DNA of 64,000 nt from Streptomyces collinus (GTDB lineage: Bacteria; Actinomycetota; Actinomycetes; Streptomycetales; Streptomycetaceae): positions 3,348,001 through 3,412,000 of the forward strand of contig NZ_CP133771.1 in the NCBI RefSeq assembly GCF_031348265.1, in the 5' to 3' direction. Each line of letters starts with the position of its first letter. Position 1 is the first letter of the stretch. A model generated the notes under the pieces. The model was not told the origin of the DNA and made no database searches. It saw only the letters and a program-made list of their open reading frames with translations. The position numbers and the translations under genes were made by a program. Shown in pieces: positions 43,742 to 52,476 of this stretch.

Positions 43742-45990
43742 GCGGGGCCTCCGTCCTGGCCGTAGGGCTGGTCGTGCGGTGCCGGGGAGTGCGGTTCTGG
43801 AGAGTGCGGTTGCGGGGTGCGCGGTTCCGGGGGCGCTCCGAAGGCCGACGCGTTCACGCCACCGGCGCCCGGGCCCGCCTGGTGCGGGATGCGGGCCTCG
43901 TCGGTGTCGCCGTCGGCGGGCGCGGAGTGGGTCTCGCGCTCGGCGACGACCTCCTTGACGGCGTCCACCACGCCCCGGTAGCCGGAGCAGCGGCACAGGT
44001 TGCCGCACAGCGCCTGGCGGGTCTCCAGCTCGGTGGGCGCCGGGTTGCCCTCCAGGAGGTCGTGCACGGTCATCGCCATGCCCGGGATGCAGAAGCCGCA
44101 CTGCACGGCGCCGCAGCGCGCGAGCGCCCGCTGCACGTCCGACGGCTGTCCGTCCTCGGCCAGGCCCTCGACGGTGCGGACCTCGCTGCCGGCCGCGGTC
44201 ACGGCCGGGACCAGGCAGGACGCCACGAGCCGTCCGTCGACCTGGACGTTGCACGCACCGCACTCGCCCTGCGAGCAGCCGTCCTTGGCGCCCGCGAGTC
44301 CGAGCCGCTCGCGCAGCACGTACAGCAGGGACTCGCCGATCCACGCGTCGGCGACGGGGCGTTCGGTGCCGTTGACGCTCAGGACGTAGGAGGCGAGGGG
44401 GTGTTCCTCCTGGGGCGCGGCGGGCGATACGTCGTGGGGGGCGGCGCCGGCCGGCTCGGCCACCGTCCCGGCAGCCTGGGTCTCGTCCGGGGCCGGGTCG
44501 TCCTGGCTCTCGCCGTCGGCGGTCTCCGGGCCGGTGTCGCCGTCGGCGTCCGCGGAGGCCGGGAGGGCCCCGGCAGCGGGCTCGGAGGGGTCGTCGGCGG
44601 CCTCTGGGGCCCCGGAGGCGTCCTCGGCGTCCTCGGAGGGCTCACCGGGGCCGGGAGCGGGCTGTGAGGCTTCCTGGGCGTCCTGCGGGGGCGCGGGGGC
44701 TTCCGGGTGTGCCTCGGGCGCGGGTTCCCCGGGGAACCCGCCGGGGGCACCGGGAAACCGCTGCCCGAAAGCGTGACCGTCGGGGGCGGATGCCTCCGGT
44801 CCGTGCTCGGGGAAGTCGGAGGGCTCGAACCCGTGGCCGGCCCCGTGGTCGGTCCCGACCGTCCCGACGTCGGTCCCGTGGTCGGTCCCGTGGTCGGCGA
44901 AACGGGACGGCTCAGGCGCGTGGCCGGCCGCTGCCCCAGGCTCCTCCGGCGCGTACTCCGACGGCTGAGGCGCGTGATCCGTGCCGGGCGGCTCCGGCGC
45001 GTGGCCGGCGACCGCAGGCGGCTCGGGCGCGTGGCCGACCTCGCCCGGCCGGTGCGCGGGGCCGGTGTCCTCGTGGGCTCCCGGCGCGTGGGCGTCGTGC
45101 GGGTGTCCGGGTCCGGCCTCGCCCGGGCCCTCCTCCCGCGGCAGCGGCCCGGCGGCCTGCTGCTCCGGTGCGTATCCGGAGGCCGGTCCGGCGTCGCCCT
45201 GCCGCCCGTGGTCCTGCTGCCCGTGGTCCTGCTCGTGACCGTGCTCGTGGGGGTAGCCCGGGTGGGCCTCCTCCTGCCCGGCCATGTCCTGCGATTCCTG
45301 CCCCCACGGCCGGCCCGCGGCCTGGGTCGCCCAGGGCGCGGGCGCGCCGCCGGGCAGCGTGGCCGGCGGGGTGCCGCCCCACTGCTCGACCAGCGAGGAC
45401 GTGGTGAACTCGCCCGACTCGTCCGGAAGGTCGCCCCCGGCGACGGGGATGGACCACTGCCCGGTCACGTCATGGCCGGGCGCGGCACCTGCCGCCGCGG
45501 TCTCCTCGAAGTTCCACTGCCCGGTCGCCCCGGGGTTGTACGTGAACCGGTCGTCGCCGCCGTGCTGCGGCGCCGTCGCGCCGGAGCCGTAGGGCGTCCC
45601 GGGGTCGTACGGCGCGTCGGGGCCGCCGTACGGCTGTTCGGGCACGTCGTGGCCCTGCTGCTGGTGCGCGCCGTGCTCGTGTCCGTGCTGCGGGTGCCCG
45701 GCGTTCGGGTCGTGCCACTGCGGCCCGTCGACCGGTGGGCCCGGTACGGGCCACGCGCCCGTGGCGGCCGGGTCGGTTCCGGCCGTGGAGGCCGGGTTGA
45801 CCGTTATCTGCGGCGGTACGTAGCCATGGCCGGGCGCGGCCAGCGGGCTGTCGGCGGCCAGCAGGGCGTCGACGCCCCCCTCGGGGAGTTCGACGAAGGC
45901 GGTGGCGCCGTCGTCGTACTCGCCCTGGGGCAGCGGGTCCCAGCGGCTGCCGCCCCGGGGCGTGCCCTCTCCGTGCTGGTCGTCGGTCAC
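43738..45990 (-). CDS. [2Fe-2S] subunit of XDH-type enzyme with a ~530-residue disordered extension
   Basis: A 750-residue protein. Only residues 532 to about 690 are the usual iron-sulfur subunit: a plant-type [2Fe-2S] domain with CSQGECGAC and a later Cys (572-592), then the alpha-helical second cluster domain CGAVQCGFC...CGNLCRCSGY (626-671). The first 531 residues are low-complexity, rich in His, Pro, Gly, Glu and Asp (for example HGHEHGAHQQQGHD, HGTDHGTD) with repeated TGQW/TGAW motifs. The extension is in frame with a GTG at 45990 that overlaps the FAD gene stop. A frameshift artefact is unlikely because the frame is open throughout. Confidence 0.88.
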   Translation of the reverse strand: MTDDQHGEGTPRGGSRWDPLPQGEYDDGATAFVELPEGGVDALLAADSPLAAPGHGYVPPQITVNPASTAGTDPAATGAWPVPGPPVDGPQWHDPNAGHPQHGHEHGAHQQQGHDVPEQPYGGPDAPYDPGTPYGSGATAPQHGGDDRFTYNPGATGQWNFEETAAAGAAPGHDVTGQWSIPVAGGDLPDESGEFTTSSLVEQWGGTPPATLPGGAPAPWATQAAGRPWGQESQDMAGQEEAHPGYPHEHGHEQDHGQQDHGRQGDAGPASGYAPEQQAAGPLPREEGPGEAGPGHPHDAHAPGAHEDTGPAHRPGEVGHAPEPPAVAGHAPEPPGTDHAPQPSEYAPEEPGAAAGHAPEPSRFADHGTDHGTDVGTVGTDHGAGHGFEPSDFPEHGPEASAPDGHAFGQRFPGAPGGFPGEPAPEAHPEAPAPPQDAQEASQPAPGPGEPSEDAEDASGAPEAADDPSEPAAGALPASADADGDTGPETADGESQDDPAPDETQAAGTVAEPAGAAPHDVSPAAPQEEHPLASYVLSVNGTERPVADAWIGESLLYVLRERLGLAGAKDGCSQGECGACNVQVDGRLVASCLVPAVTAAGSEVRTVEGLAEDGQPSDVQRALARCGAVQCGFCIPGMAMTVHDLLEGNPAPTELETRQALCGNLCRCSGYRGVVDAVKEVVAERETHSAPADGDTDEARIPHQAGPGAGGVNASAFGAPPEPRTPQPHSPEPHSPAPHDQPYGQDGGPA

Positions 45991-46880
45991 GACAGCGCCC
46001 TCCCCAGTGCTCGTCGGGCCAGCGCGGCGACGGTGCGCCGCAGGTGCAGTACGGCGGGCGGAAGCTGCGCGACCGAGCCGTCCTCGGCCGGCGCCGCGTC
46101 GGGGATGCAGGCCGCGGCGACGTACTCCCCGAAGGCGTTCAGCGCCTCCGGGACGAGCGCCCGGTTGTTGTCCCAGTCGATGAGGCCGGCCACCCACTGC
46201 TCGGCCTCCAGGGGCCGCAGCGCCATCGGCGCTATGGCGCCCACCGCGCAGCGCACACCCCGGCGCGCGGGGTCCAGGACCAGGGCCACCGACGCCACCG
46301 CCCGCCCCGGGCCGGTCCGGCCGGTCGCCTTCAGGAAGACCTGCGGAGCGTGCAGCAGCGGCACGCGCACGTAGCCGATGAGTTCGCCGGCGCGCAGCAT
46401 GTCCATCCCGGCCAGCAGGTGCGAGACCGGGATCTCCCGGCGGGCTCCGCCCGGGCCCGCGATGATCAGGGTCGCTTCCAGGGCCGCCAGCACCGGCAGC
46501 GCGTCCCCGGTGGGGGCGGCCGAGGCGATGTTGCCGCCCAGGGTGCCCGCGTTGCGGATGTGCGGCGGGCCGGCGGCGCGCGCGGCGGCGGCGAGCGCCG
46601 GGATCAGGGCCGCGAAGTCGGGGCGGCCCATGCGCGCGTGCGTGAGGCCCGCGCCGAGCAGCGCGTGACCGTCCAGGTACTGCCAGCCGCGGATCTCGCT
46701 GATCCGGCCCAGTCCCACCAGCGCGGCGGGCCTGAGCTGCCCGGAGTTGACGGAGGCCATCAGGTCGGTGCCGCCCGCGACGGGCACGGCGGCGGGCATG
46801 GCGGTGAGCGCCGCGACGGCCTCGTCCAGCGTCGTGGGCAGCGTGACGGCCTGCCCCGCCTGCGGTGCGTGCGTGGTCAA
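45987..46880 (-). CDS. FAD-binding subunit of a xanthine dehydrogenase-type enzyme
   Basis: A 297-residue medium subunit of the CoxM/XdhB type. FAD-binding motifs AVPVAGGTDLMASVNSG and IRNAGTLGGNIASAAPTGDA are clear. It passes electrons from the iron-sulfur subunit to NAD or another acceptor. The TTG at 46880 is used because GAAGGGG stands eight bases upstream; a GTG at 46907 is possible. First gene of the three-gene operon (FAD, Fe-S, Mo), each overlapping the next by four bases. Confidence 0.92.
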   Translation of the reverse strand: MTTHAPQAGQAVTLPTTLDEAVAALTAMPAAVPVAGGTDLMASVNSGQLRPAALVGLGRISEIRGWQYLDGHALLGAGLTHARMGRPDFAALIPALAAAARAAGPPHIRNAGTLGGNIASAAPTGDALPVLAALEATLIIAGPGGARREIPVSHLLAGMDMLRAGELIGYVRVPLLHAPQVFLKATGRTGPGRAVASVALVLDPARRGVRCAVGAIAPMALRPLEAEQWVAGLIDWDNNRALVPEALNAFGEYVAAACIPDAAPAEDGSVAQLPPAVLHLRRTVAALARRALGRALS

Positions 46881-47191
46881 ACCGGCTGCCCCTTCCCGCT
46901 GCCCCACCTGGTCCCACCTGTGCTGCCGTACGGTACGTGCTGACAGGGCGGACGTGGCAACTCTGGCACATCTTGGCGAGAGCCGAAGACACGGGTCCGC
47001 TAGGAGGCATTCGCCCACCTCACCGGCGAGATGGTCCGTTTTCGCACAGGTTCCCCAGTGCATGCCGATTGGCACTTTCGGTGACCCTTGTGCGCTTTTT
47101 CCGTGGCCTGTTCGAGCTGTTCGGTCGCGACGGACGGCAGGACCGGTCGCCCGGCGTCGCGACCGCCGGCCCTACCGGCTGGGCGGCGGCC
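46881..47191. other. intergenic region between the XDH operon and the GH20 gene
   Basis: No gene is supported. It should hold the XDH-operon promoter; no clear -35/-10 pair was seen. The left end contains a 20-bp tandem repeat overlapping the GH20 stop codon. Confidence 0.45.
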
Positions 47192-47206
47192 CTACCGGCT
47201 GGGCGG
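47167..47206. repeat. perfect 20-bp tandem repeat at the GH20 stop codon
   Basis: Two adjacent identical units, CGGCCCTACCGGCTGGGCGG, with the GH20 stop codon (47192-47194) inside the second. The inner copy encodes the last Pro-Ser-Arg-stop; the outer one lies past the gene. Confidence 0.75.
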
Positions 47207-48814
47207 GGGCCCGTCGATCGGGCGGCCCAGCACCCCGGGGCGCTGCTGCCAGGGCAGCGGGCCCGTGGGTGGCCGGTAGGCCACGCCCAGGGCGTCCAGC
47301 CGCCCGTAGTGGGCGGTCATCCGGCGTTCGAAATCGGCGAAGTCCCGTGCCGCCGGAGCCGGCAGGGCGCTCCAGGCGACCTCCGCGAAGGCCGCGAGGC
47401 GGGGGAAGGCCTGGTAGTCCACGCGCGCGTGGTCCTCCATCACCTCGGTCCACAGGTTGGCCTGCGTGCCCAGCACGTGCCGGGCCTCCTCGGGCGTCAA
47501 CTCCGGCGGAACGGGCTCGAACCGGTAGACGTCCTCCAGCGTGCGCACCCACCCGATCGGTACCGGCTCCTCGGGGCCCGGGTCCTGACGGTGGTCCAGG
47601 TACACCTGCTGCTCGGGGCACATGACGACGTCGTGGCCGGCCCGGGCGGCGGCGATGCCTCCCGCGTAGCCCCGCCAGGAGGACACGGCGGCGCCCTCGG
47701 CCAGCCCGCCTTCCAGGATCTCGTCCCAGCCGATCAGCCGGCGGCCGCGCTCGGCGAGCCAGGTGTCGAAGTGCCCGATGAACCAGGACTGGAGCGCGTC
47801 CTCGTCCGCGAGCCCGAGTTCCCTGATGCGCGCCTGGGCCGTCTCCGAGCGCCGCCACTGTTCCTTGGGGCATTCGTCGCCGCCGACGTGGACGAACTCC
47901 GAGGGGAACAGAGCGAGTACTTCCTCGAAGACGCCCTCGTAGAAGCGCAGGGTGTTGTCAGTGGGGGCGAGTACGTTCGGGTTGATTCCCCAGGTGTCCC
48001 AGACGGAGAGGGAGGTGGTGTCGATGACGTCGGTGTTGCCGAGTTCCGGGTACGCGGCGATGGCGGCCTGCGAGTGGCCCGGTACGTCGATTTCGGGGAC
48101 GACGGTGATATGCCGCTCGGCGGCGTAGGCGACGATCTCCCGGATGTCGTCCTGGGTGTAGTAGCCGCCGTGCGGCTTGTCCTCCCACAACGGCGAGGCC
48201 CGGTGGCCGGTTTTGGTACGGCTGCGCCAGGAGCCGGTCTCCGTCAGCCGCGGATGCCGCTCGATCTCGATGCGCCAGCCCTGGTCGTCCGTCAGATGGA
48301 AGTGGAAGACGTTGAGTTTGTGGGCCGCCATCAGATCGAGGTAACGCAGGACCCCTTCTTTGGGCATGAAGTGCCGGGCGACGTCGAGCATCAGGCCGCG
48401 CCAGCGGAATCGGGGGCCGTCCTCGATCGTCAGGTACGGCACGGTCCAGGCGCGGTCGCGGCCGAGCGGGGCCCTGCGGTACGCGTCGGGGCCGAGGAGC
48501 TGCCGCAGGGTCTGGGCGCCCCAGAAGACACCGGCCGCGCTGCCGCCCTCGATGAGGACGCCGTTGCCGTCGCTGACGAGGCGGTACTCCTCGGGGCCGA
48601 GCCCGGGGCCGAGTCGCAGCCCGATGCCGCCCTCCGCTTCGCCGGGGTCCCGTCCCTCGCACAGCGGCAGGCCGGTGGCCTGCCGGAGGGCGGCGCTCAG
48701 CCAGCGGCCGACGCCTTCCGTCCCGGTGCCGGCGTGGACCCGGGAGCGGCGCGTCAGCCGCACCTCGCCGGGACCGGCGACGGCACTGCGGGGCGCCGGA
48801 ATCAGTTCGGTCAC
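47192..48814 (-). CDS. beta-N-acetylhexosaminidase, glycoside hydrolase family 20
   Basis: A 540-residue GH20 enzyme releasing terminal GlcNAc or GalNAc from chito-oligosaccharides or glycans. An N-terminal GH20b domain (to about 125) precedes the TIM barrel (FRWRGLMLDVARHFMP, FHFHLTDDQGWRIEIE) with the catalytic pair D313-E314 in HVGGDECPKEQW. There is no signal peptide, so it acts in the cytoplasm on imported oligosaccharides. The GTG at 48814 is one base from the permease stop, showing co-transcription with the sugar ABC genes. Confidence 0.94.
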   Translation of the reverse strand: MTELIPAPRSAVAGPGEVRLTRRSRVHAGTGTEGVGRWLSAALRQATGLPLCEGRDPGEAEGGIGLRLGPGLGPEEYRLVSDGNGVLIEGGSAAGVFWGAQTLRQLLGPDAYRRAPLGRDRAWTVPYLTIEDGPRFRWRGLMLDVARHFMPKEGVLRYLDLMAAHKLNVFHFHLTDDQGWRIEIERHPRLTETGSWRSRTKTGHRASPLWEDKPHGGYYTQDDIREIVAYAAERHITVVPEIDVPGHSQAAIAAYPELGNTDVIDTTSLSVWDTWGINPNVLAPTDNTLRFYEGVFEEVLALFPSEFVHVGGDECPKEQWRRSETAQARIRELGLADEDALQSWFIGHFDTWLAERGRRLIGWDEILEGGLAEGAAVSSWRGYAGGIAAARAGHDVVMCPEQQVYLDHRQDPGPEEPVPIGWVRTLEDVYRFEPVPPELTPEEARHVLGTQANLWTEVMEDHARVDYQAFPRLAAFAEVAWSALPAPAARDFADFERRMTAHYGRLDALGVAYRPPTGPLPWQQRPGVLGRPIDGPPPSR

Positions 48815-48815
48815 G

Positions 48816-49661
48816 TCAGTCCTTCACCGCTCCGCCCAGCCCGGAGACCAGACGGCGCTGTACGAGTACGAAGAAGACCAGGACCGGGATCGTCATCACC
48901 GTGGAGGCGGCCATGACCCCGCCCCAGTCCGGGTCGTCGGGCTTGTAGAAGACGAGCAGGGCCATCGGCAGCGTCGACTGCGAGGTGTCGCTGATGATGA
49001 ACGACTTGGCGAACAGGAAGTCGTTCCATGCGGAGATGAACGAGAACACGCTGGTGGCCACGAGACCCGGCAGGACGAGCGGGAAAAGGATCTGCCAGAG
49101 GAATCGCGCCCTGCTCGCCCCGTCGATGTACGCCGCCTCCTCCAGGGCCTCCGGGACGGCTTTCACGAACCCCCGGAGCATCCAGATCGCGAAGGGCAGT
49201 GAGAAGGCGATGTGGGGCAGGATCAGCGAACCCAGCGTGTTCAGCTGACCGGCGTCCCGCATGAGGAAGAACAAGGGGATCGTCAACGCTTCCACGGGCA
49301 CCATCTGGGCCACCAGAAACATGATCAGAAGGGTGGTCCGGAGGCGGAAGCGGAATCGTGTGACGGCGGTCGCGGCGAGAAACGCGATGAGCGCGGAGGC
49401 GATCACGACACAGCTCGCGACGAGAAGGCTGTTGAGGAAGTAGCGGCCGAATTCCTGCTGCCCGAAGACGCGCCGGAAGGAATCCAGGGAGGGCGCGAGC
49501 GTCCACGGCCTGGGCTCGCTCGACTCGATCTCCCCGGCCGGTTTGAAGGCGCTGAGCACCATCCAGTAGAGGGGGAAGGCGACGACGACCGCGATCAGCA
49601 GAGCGGAGGCCTCGGCGGCCAGTCGGCCCGGGCGGCGCACACGGGCGCGTGGAAGGTTCAC
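48816..49661 (-). CDS. carbohydrate ABC transporter permease, MalG type
   Basis: A 281-residue permease with six membrane helices and the coupling loop EEAAYIDGASRARFLWQILF characteristic of CUT1 sugar importers. The GTG at 49661 has GGGGAGGAACT upstream and overlaps the preceding stop (GTGA). CUT1 systems of Streptomyces usually share the ATPase MsiK encoded elsewhere; no ATPase gene is here, in line with that. Confidence 0.92.
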   Translation of the reverse strand: MNLPRARVRRPGRLAAEASALLIAVVVAFPLYWMVLSAFKPAGEIESSEPRPWTLAPSLDSFRRVFGQQEFGRYFLNSLLVASCVVIASALIAFLAATAVTRFRFRLRTTLLIMFLVAQMVPVEALTIPLFFLMRDAGQLNTLGSLILPHIAFSLPFAIWMLRGFVKAVPEALEEAAYIDGASRARFLWQILFPLVLPGLVATSVFSFISAWNDFLFAKSFIISDTSQSTLPMALLVFYKPDDPDWGGVMAASTVMTIPVLVFFVLVQRRLVSGLGGAVKD

Positions 49662-50626
49662 AGTTCCTCCCCTTGCCGGCGCAGCAGCCGCAGGTAGACC
49701 AGCGTGACGGCGAGCAGGATCAGCAGCATCACGACGCCGATCGCGGAGCCCAGGCCGTACTGCGAGGACGCGAAGGCCTGCTGGTAGGCGTAGACGTTCA
49801 GGACCAGGTTCTGGCCGGCGATGCCGCCGCCGCCCGTCATGACGTAGATCTGGGTGAAGACCTTGAAGTCCCAGATGACCGACTGGATGGTGACGACGAC
49901 CAGGATCGGCCGGAGCATCGGGGCGAGTACGGAGCGCCAGATGCGCCACTGCGAGGCGCCGTCGAGGGAGGCGGCCTCCAGTACCTCGCCGGGTACGGCG
50001 CGGATCCCCGCGTACACGGTCACCATCACGAACGGGAAGGAGCACCAGACCACTTCGAGTAGAACGAGGAAGAAGGCGCTGATTCGGCCATACGTCCAGG
50101 AGTGGTCGCCGAGGCCCAGCATCCGGTTGACGGGGCCGAAGTCCGGGTCGAAGAGGAACAGCCAGACGGTCGAGCCGGTCACCGCGGGAGTCGCCCACGC
50201 TCCCAGCGCGGCCAGCATCAGCGCGAGCCTCGGCAGGGCCCGCACACGGGTGAGGAGCACGGCCAGGGCGCAGCCGACCGCGAGCGTGGAGACGACACAG
50301 GCCGCCGCGAACAGCACGGTGGCGAGCAGCACCTGCCAGAACCGCGGGTCCCCGAACAGCTCGGTGTAGTTCCCGAACCCCTCGAAGGTGGCCGGCTCAC
50401 CGCCGCTGACCTGCGCCTGGGTGTACTGGAAGAGGGAGATCAGCCCGAGCTGGTAGATCGGGTAGACGAGCAGCCCGCCCAGCACGACGAGCGCGGGCGC
50501 GAGGTACAGCCAGGGCGTCCGGCCGCCGGTGCGGCGGGCGGCCCCCCGTGCGGTGCGGCGGCCCGGTGCGTCGACGGCCTCACGCGGGGACCGGCCGGCC
50601 CGCACGGTCGGCGCCGCGGTGGTCAT
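49658..50626 (-). CDS. carbohydrate ABC transporter permease, MalF type
   Basis: A 322-residue permease with a basic disordered head of about 35 residues, then six membrane helices and the coupling loop LEAASLDGASQWRIWRSVLA. Paired with the MalG-type protein. The ATG at 50626 is used; an upstream GTG (50638) is equally possible since neither has a clear ribosome site. It follows the binding-protein gene by 35 bases. Confidence 0.9.
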   Translation of the reverse strand: MTTAAPTVRAGRSPREAVDAPGRRTARGAARRTGGRTPWLYLAPALVVLGGLLVYPIYQLGLISLFQYTQAQVSGGEPATFEGFGNYTELFGDPRFWQVLLATVLFAAACVVSTLAVGCALAVLLTRVRALPRLALMLAALGAWATPAVTGSTVWLFLFDPDFGPVNRMLGLGDHSWTYGRISAFFLVLLEVVWCSFPFVMVTVYAGIRAVPGEVLEAASLDGASQWRIWRSVLAPMLRPILVVVTIQSVIWDFKVFTQIYVMTGGGGIAGQNLVLNVYAYQQAFASSQYGLGSAIGVVMLLILLAVTLVYLRLLRRQGEEL

Positions 50627-50661
50627 GGGGGTTTTCACGGAACCGCGGTCGTTGATCGGCT

Positions 50662-51960
50662 TCACCCGGCGGAGCCGAACGCGTCGTTCATCTTCTTGGC
50701 GGCGTCGTCGGAGGCCTTCGCGACGTCCTTCTTGCCGCTGATGACCTCCTGGAACATCGTCGGCAGGACGAGGGAGGAGTCGATCTGGGCCCAGGCGGGT
50801 GACGCGGGGACGAACTTGGTGCCGGCGGACAGGGTCCGCACGAAGGGCTTCACGAACGGCTCCTGCCGCGCGACCTGCTGGCGGACGTCCGTGAAGGTCG
50901 GCAGGAAGCCCATCGCGTCGAAGAGTTCGCCCTGGGTCTTCTTCGAGGCGAGCTGCTCCATCAGCTGCACGGCCAGCGTGCGGTGGGACGTGCTCTTCAG
51001 GACGCCGATGTTGTTGCCGCCCGCGAAGGCCGGGGCGATCGAGCCGGACTTCACCCCGGGCAGCGGGACGACGGCGTACTTGCCCTTGACCTTGCCGGCC
51101 TCGACGGCGGTGTGGCTGAAGTCGCCGCCGATGGCCATGCCCGCCTTGCCCGCCGCGAACGCGGAGATCGTGTCGTTGCCCCCCATGCCCGCGCACTTGG
51201 CGGCCGGGCAGTTGTCGTCGCCGAACAGGGACGTGTACGCCTTGATGCCCTTGCGGGCCTCGGGGCTGTCGATACCGGACGCGTACGAGCCGCTCTTGCC
51301 GTTGGCGAGTTCACCGCCGTTGGCCCACACGAACGGCATCGCTCCGTAGGTGTAGGCGCCGCCGACCACCAGCCCGTACAGCTCGGGCTCGGCGGCGCGT
51401 ATCGCGCGGGCGGTGGAGGCGAGTTCGTCCATGGTCTTCGGGACGGACAGGCCGAGCTCCTTGAAGACGTCCGTGCGGTAGTAGAGCGCGCGGACGCCGA
51501 CGTAGAAGGGGGCGCCGTAGAGCTTGCCGTCCACCGTCACCGACTGCTTCGCCGTCGGGTCGGTGTCCTTCGCCTCGCTCCAGTCGCCGAACTCCTTCGT
51601 GACGTCGAGGAGTCCGCCGTCCTTCACGTAGCCGGCCGTGTCGGTGTTGCCGTACTCCATCACGTCGGGCGCGGAGGCGGGGTCGTTGAAGGCGGCCTTG
51701 ACGCGCTGGGCGCGGGTGTCGATCGGGATGTACTCGACGACGACCTTCGTGCCTTTGTGGGCCTTCTCGAAGCCGGCGACGACGGAGTCGACGACCTTCT
51801 CCTTGGGGGCGTTGCCGACCTCCTGGAAGAGCCACACGCGCAGCGTGCCGGTCTTCTCGTCCTTGTCGGAGGAGGAGTTCGAGGAGGTCTGGGGCGCGCA
51901 GGCGGTGGCGAGGAGAGCGGCGAGCGCGGTGAGCCCGGCACATCGGACGGACAGCTTCAT
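50662..51960 (-). CDS. sugar-binding lipoprotein of the ABC importer
   Basis: A 432-residue extracellular solute-binding protein, family 1. The lipobox LLATAC places the lipidated Cys at residue 21. The MalE-type fold shows in TLRVWLFQEVGNAPKEKVVD, KLYGAPFYVGVRALYYRTDV and KAGMAIGGDFSHTAVEAGKV. The partnership with a cytoplasmic hexosaminidase suggests amino-sugar oligosaccharides (chitobiose-like or N-glycan fragments) as ligand; that is inference. First gene of the operon; GGAGGAGCACTCC precedes the ATG. Confidence 0.9.
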   Translation of the reverse strand: MKLSVRCAGLTALAALLATACAPQTSSNSSSDKDEKTGTLRVWLFQEVGNAPKEKVVDSVVAGFEKAHKGTKVVVEYIPIDTRAQRVKAAFNDPASAPDVMEYGNTDTAGYVKDGGLLDVTKEFGDWSEAKDTDPTAKQSVTVDGKLYGAPFYVGVRALYYRTDVFKELGLSVPKTMDELASTARAIRAAEPELYGLVVGGAYTYGAMPFVWANGGELANGKSGSYASGIDSPEARKGIKAYTSLFGDDNCPAAKCAGMGGNDTISAFAAGKAGMAIGGDFSHTAVEAGKVKGKYAVVPLPGVKSGSIAPAFAGGNNIGVLKSTSHRTLAVQLMEQLASKKTQGELFDAMGFLPTFTDVRQQVARQEPFVKPFVRTLSAGTKFVPASPAWAQIDSSLVLPTMFQEVISGKKDVAKASDDAAKKMNDAFGSAG

Positions 51961-51980
51961 GGAGTGCTCCTCCGAGAGAG

Positions 51981-51990
51981 TGTTGCAACA
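51981..51990. promoter_or_regulatory. TGTTGCAACA palindrome upstream of the sugar ABC operon
   Basis: A perfect 10-bp palindrome 21 bases upstream of the binding-protein ATG, followed by TGCGCAATGA. LacI/ROK-type regulators use similar short palindromes. It is not a dre element, so the operon is not visibly controlled by DasR through this site. Confidence 0.4.
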
Positions 51991-52115
51991 TGCGCAATGA
52001 CGGTTTCGCTGTGCACAACACATCGGAGGCTAGGGACTGTATGAACACGCCCACAAGAGGTCTCAACCACTCTGTGACCGGCAGACGCACCCCGTGCAAC
52101 ACCCGGACAGCACAA

Positions 52116-52152
52116 AAGCCCCCAGGGCGCGCAAAACGCACCCTGGGGGCTT
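52116..52152 (-). terminator. hairpin terminator after the DUF3039 gene
   Basis: A 12-bp perfect stem, AAGCCCCCAGGG and CCCTGGGGGCTT, with an inner three-bp helix in the loop, 20 bases past the DUF3039 stop. Confidence 0.8.
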
Positions 52153-52171
52153 CACGCCCCGCGGGCAGGGC

Positions 52172-52447
52172 CTACTTGTCGCCCTTGTCGTCGTCCCCGG
52201 AGCTCATGGACTCGTAGATCTCCTTGCACATGGGACACACGGGGTACTTCTTCGGGTCGCGGCCCGGCACCCAGACCTTGCCGCACAGCGCCACGACGGG
52301 GGTGCCGTCGAGGGCGCTCGCCATGATCTTGTCCTTCTGGACGTAATGGGCGAAGCGCTCGTGGTCACCGTCACCGTGGGAGGTCTGCGGCGTCGGCTCA
52401 ACGAGGGTCCCCGTACCAGTCCCGCGCTCGGGCTCGAGAGTGCTCAT
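52172..52447 (-). CDS. DUF3039 protein with a C-terminal Cys-rich site
   Basis: A 91-residue actinobacterial DUF3039 protein: a disordered head, then RFAHYVQKDKIMASALDGTP, VVALCGKVWVPGRDP and YPVCPMCKEIYE. The three Cys of ALCGK and CPMC plus His could bind zinc. The function of the family is unknown. The ATG is at 52447. It is upstream of the terminator and 29 bases after the UPF0301 gene in the same direction. Confidence 0.88.
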   Translation of the reverse strand: MSTLEPERGTGTGTLVEPTPQTSHGDGDHERFAHYVQKDKIMASALDGTPVVALCGKVWVPGRDPKKYPVCPMCKEIYESMSSGDDDKGDK

Positions 52448-52476
52448 AGGGCCAAGGGTACTGAAGCTCACACGCA

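Noticed and set aside
40820..43765. Long plus-strand frame opposite the XDH large subunit
   Set aside because: Shadow of a clear enzyme gene; low-complexity Val/Gly/Arg translation.
51961..52100. dre site upstream of the hexosaminidase-ABC operon
   Set aside because: No TGGTCT/AGACCA symmetry found; only a TGTTGCAACA palindrome.
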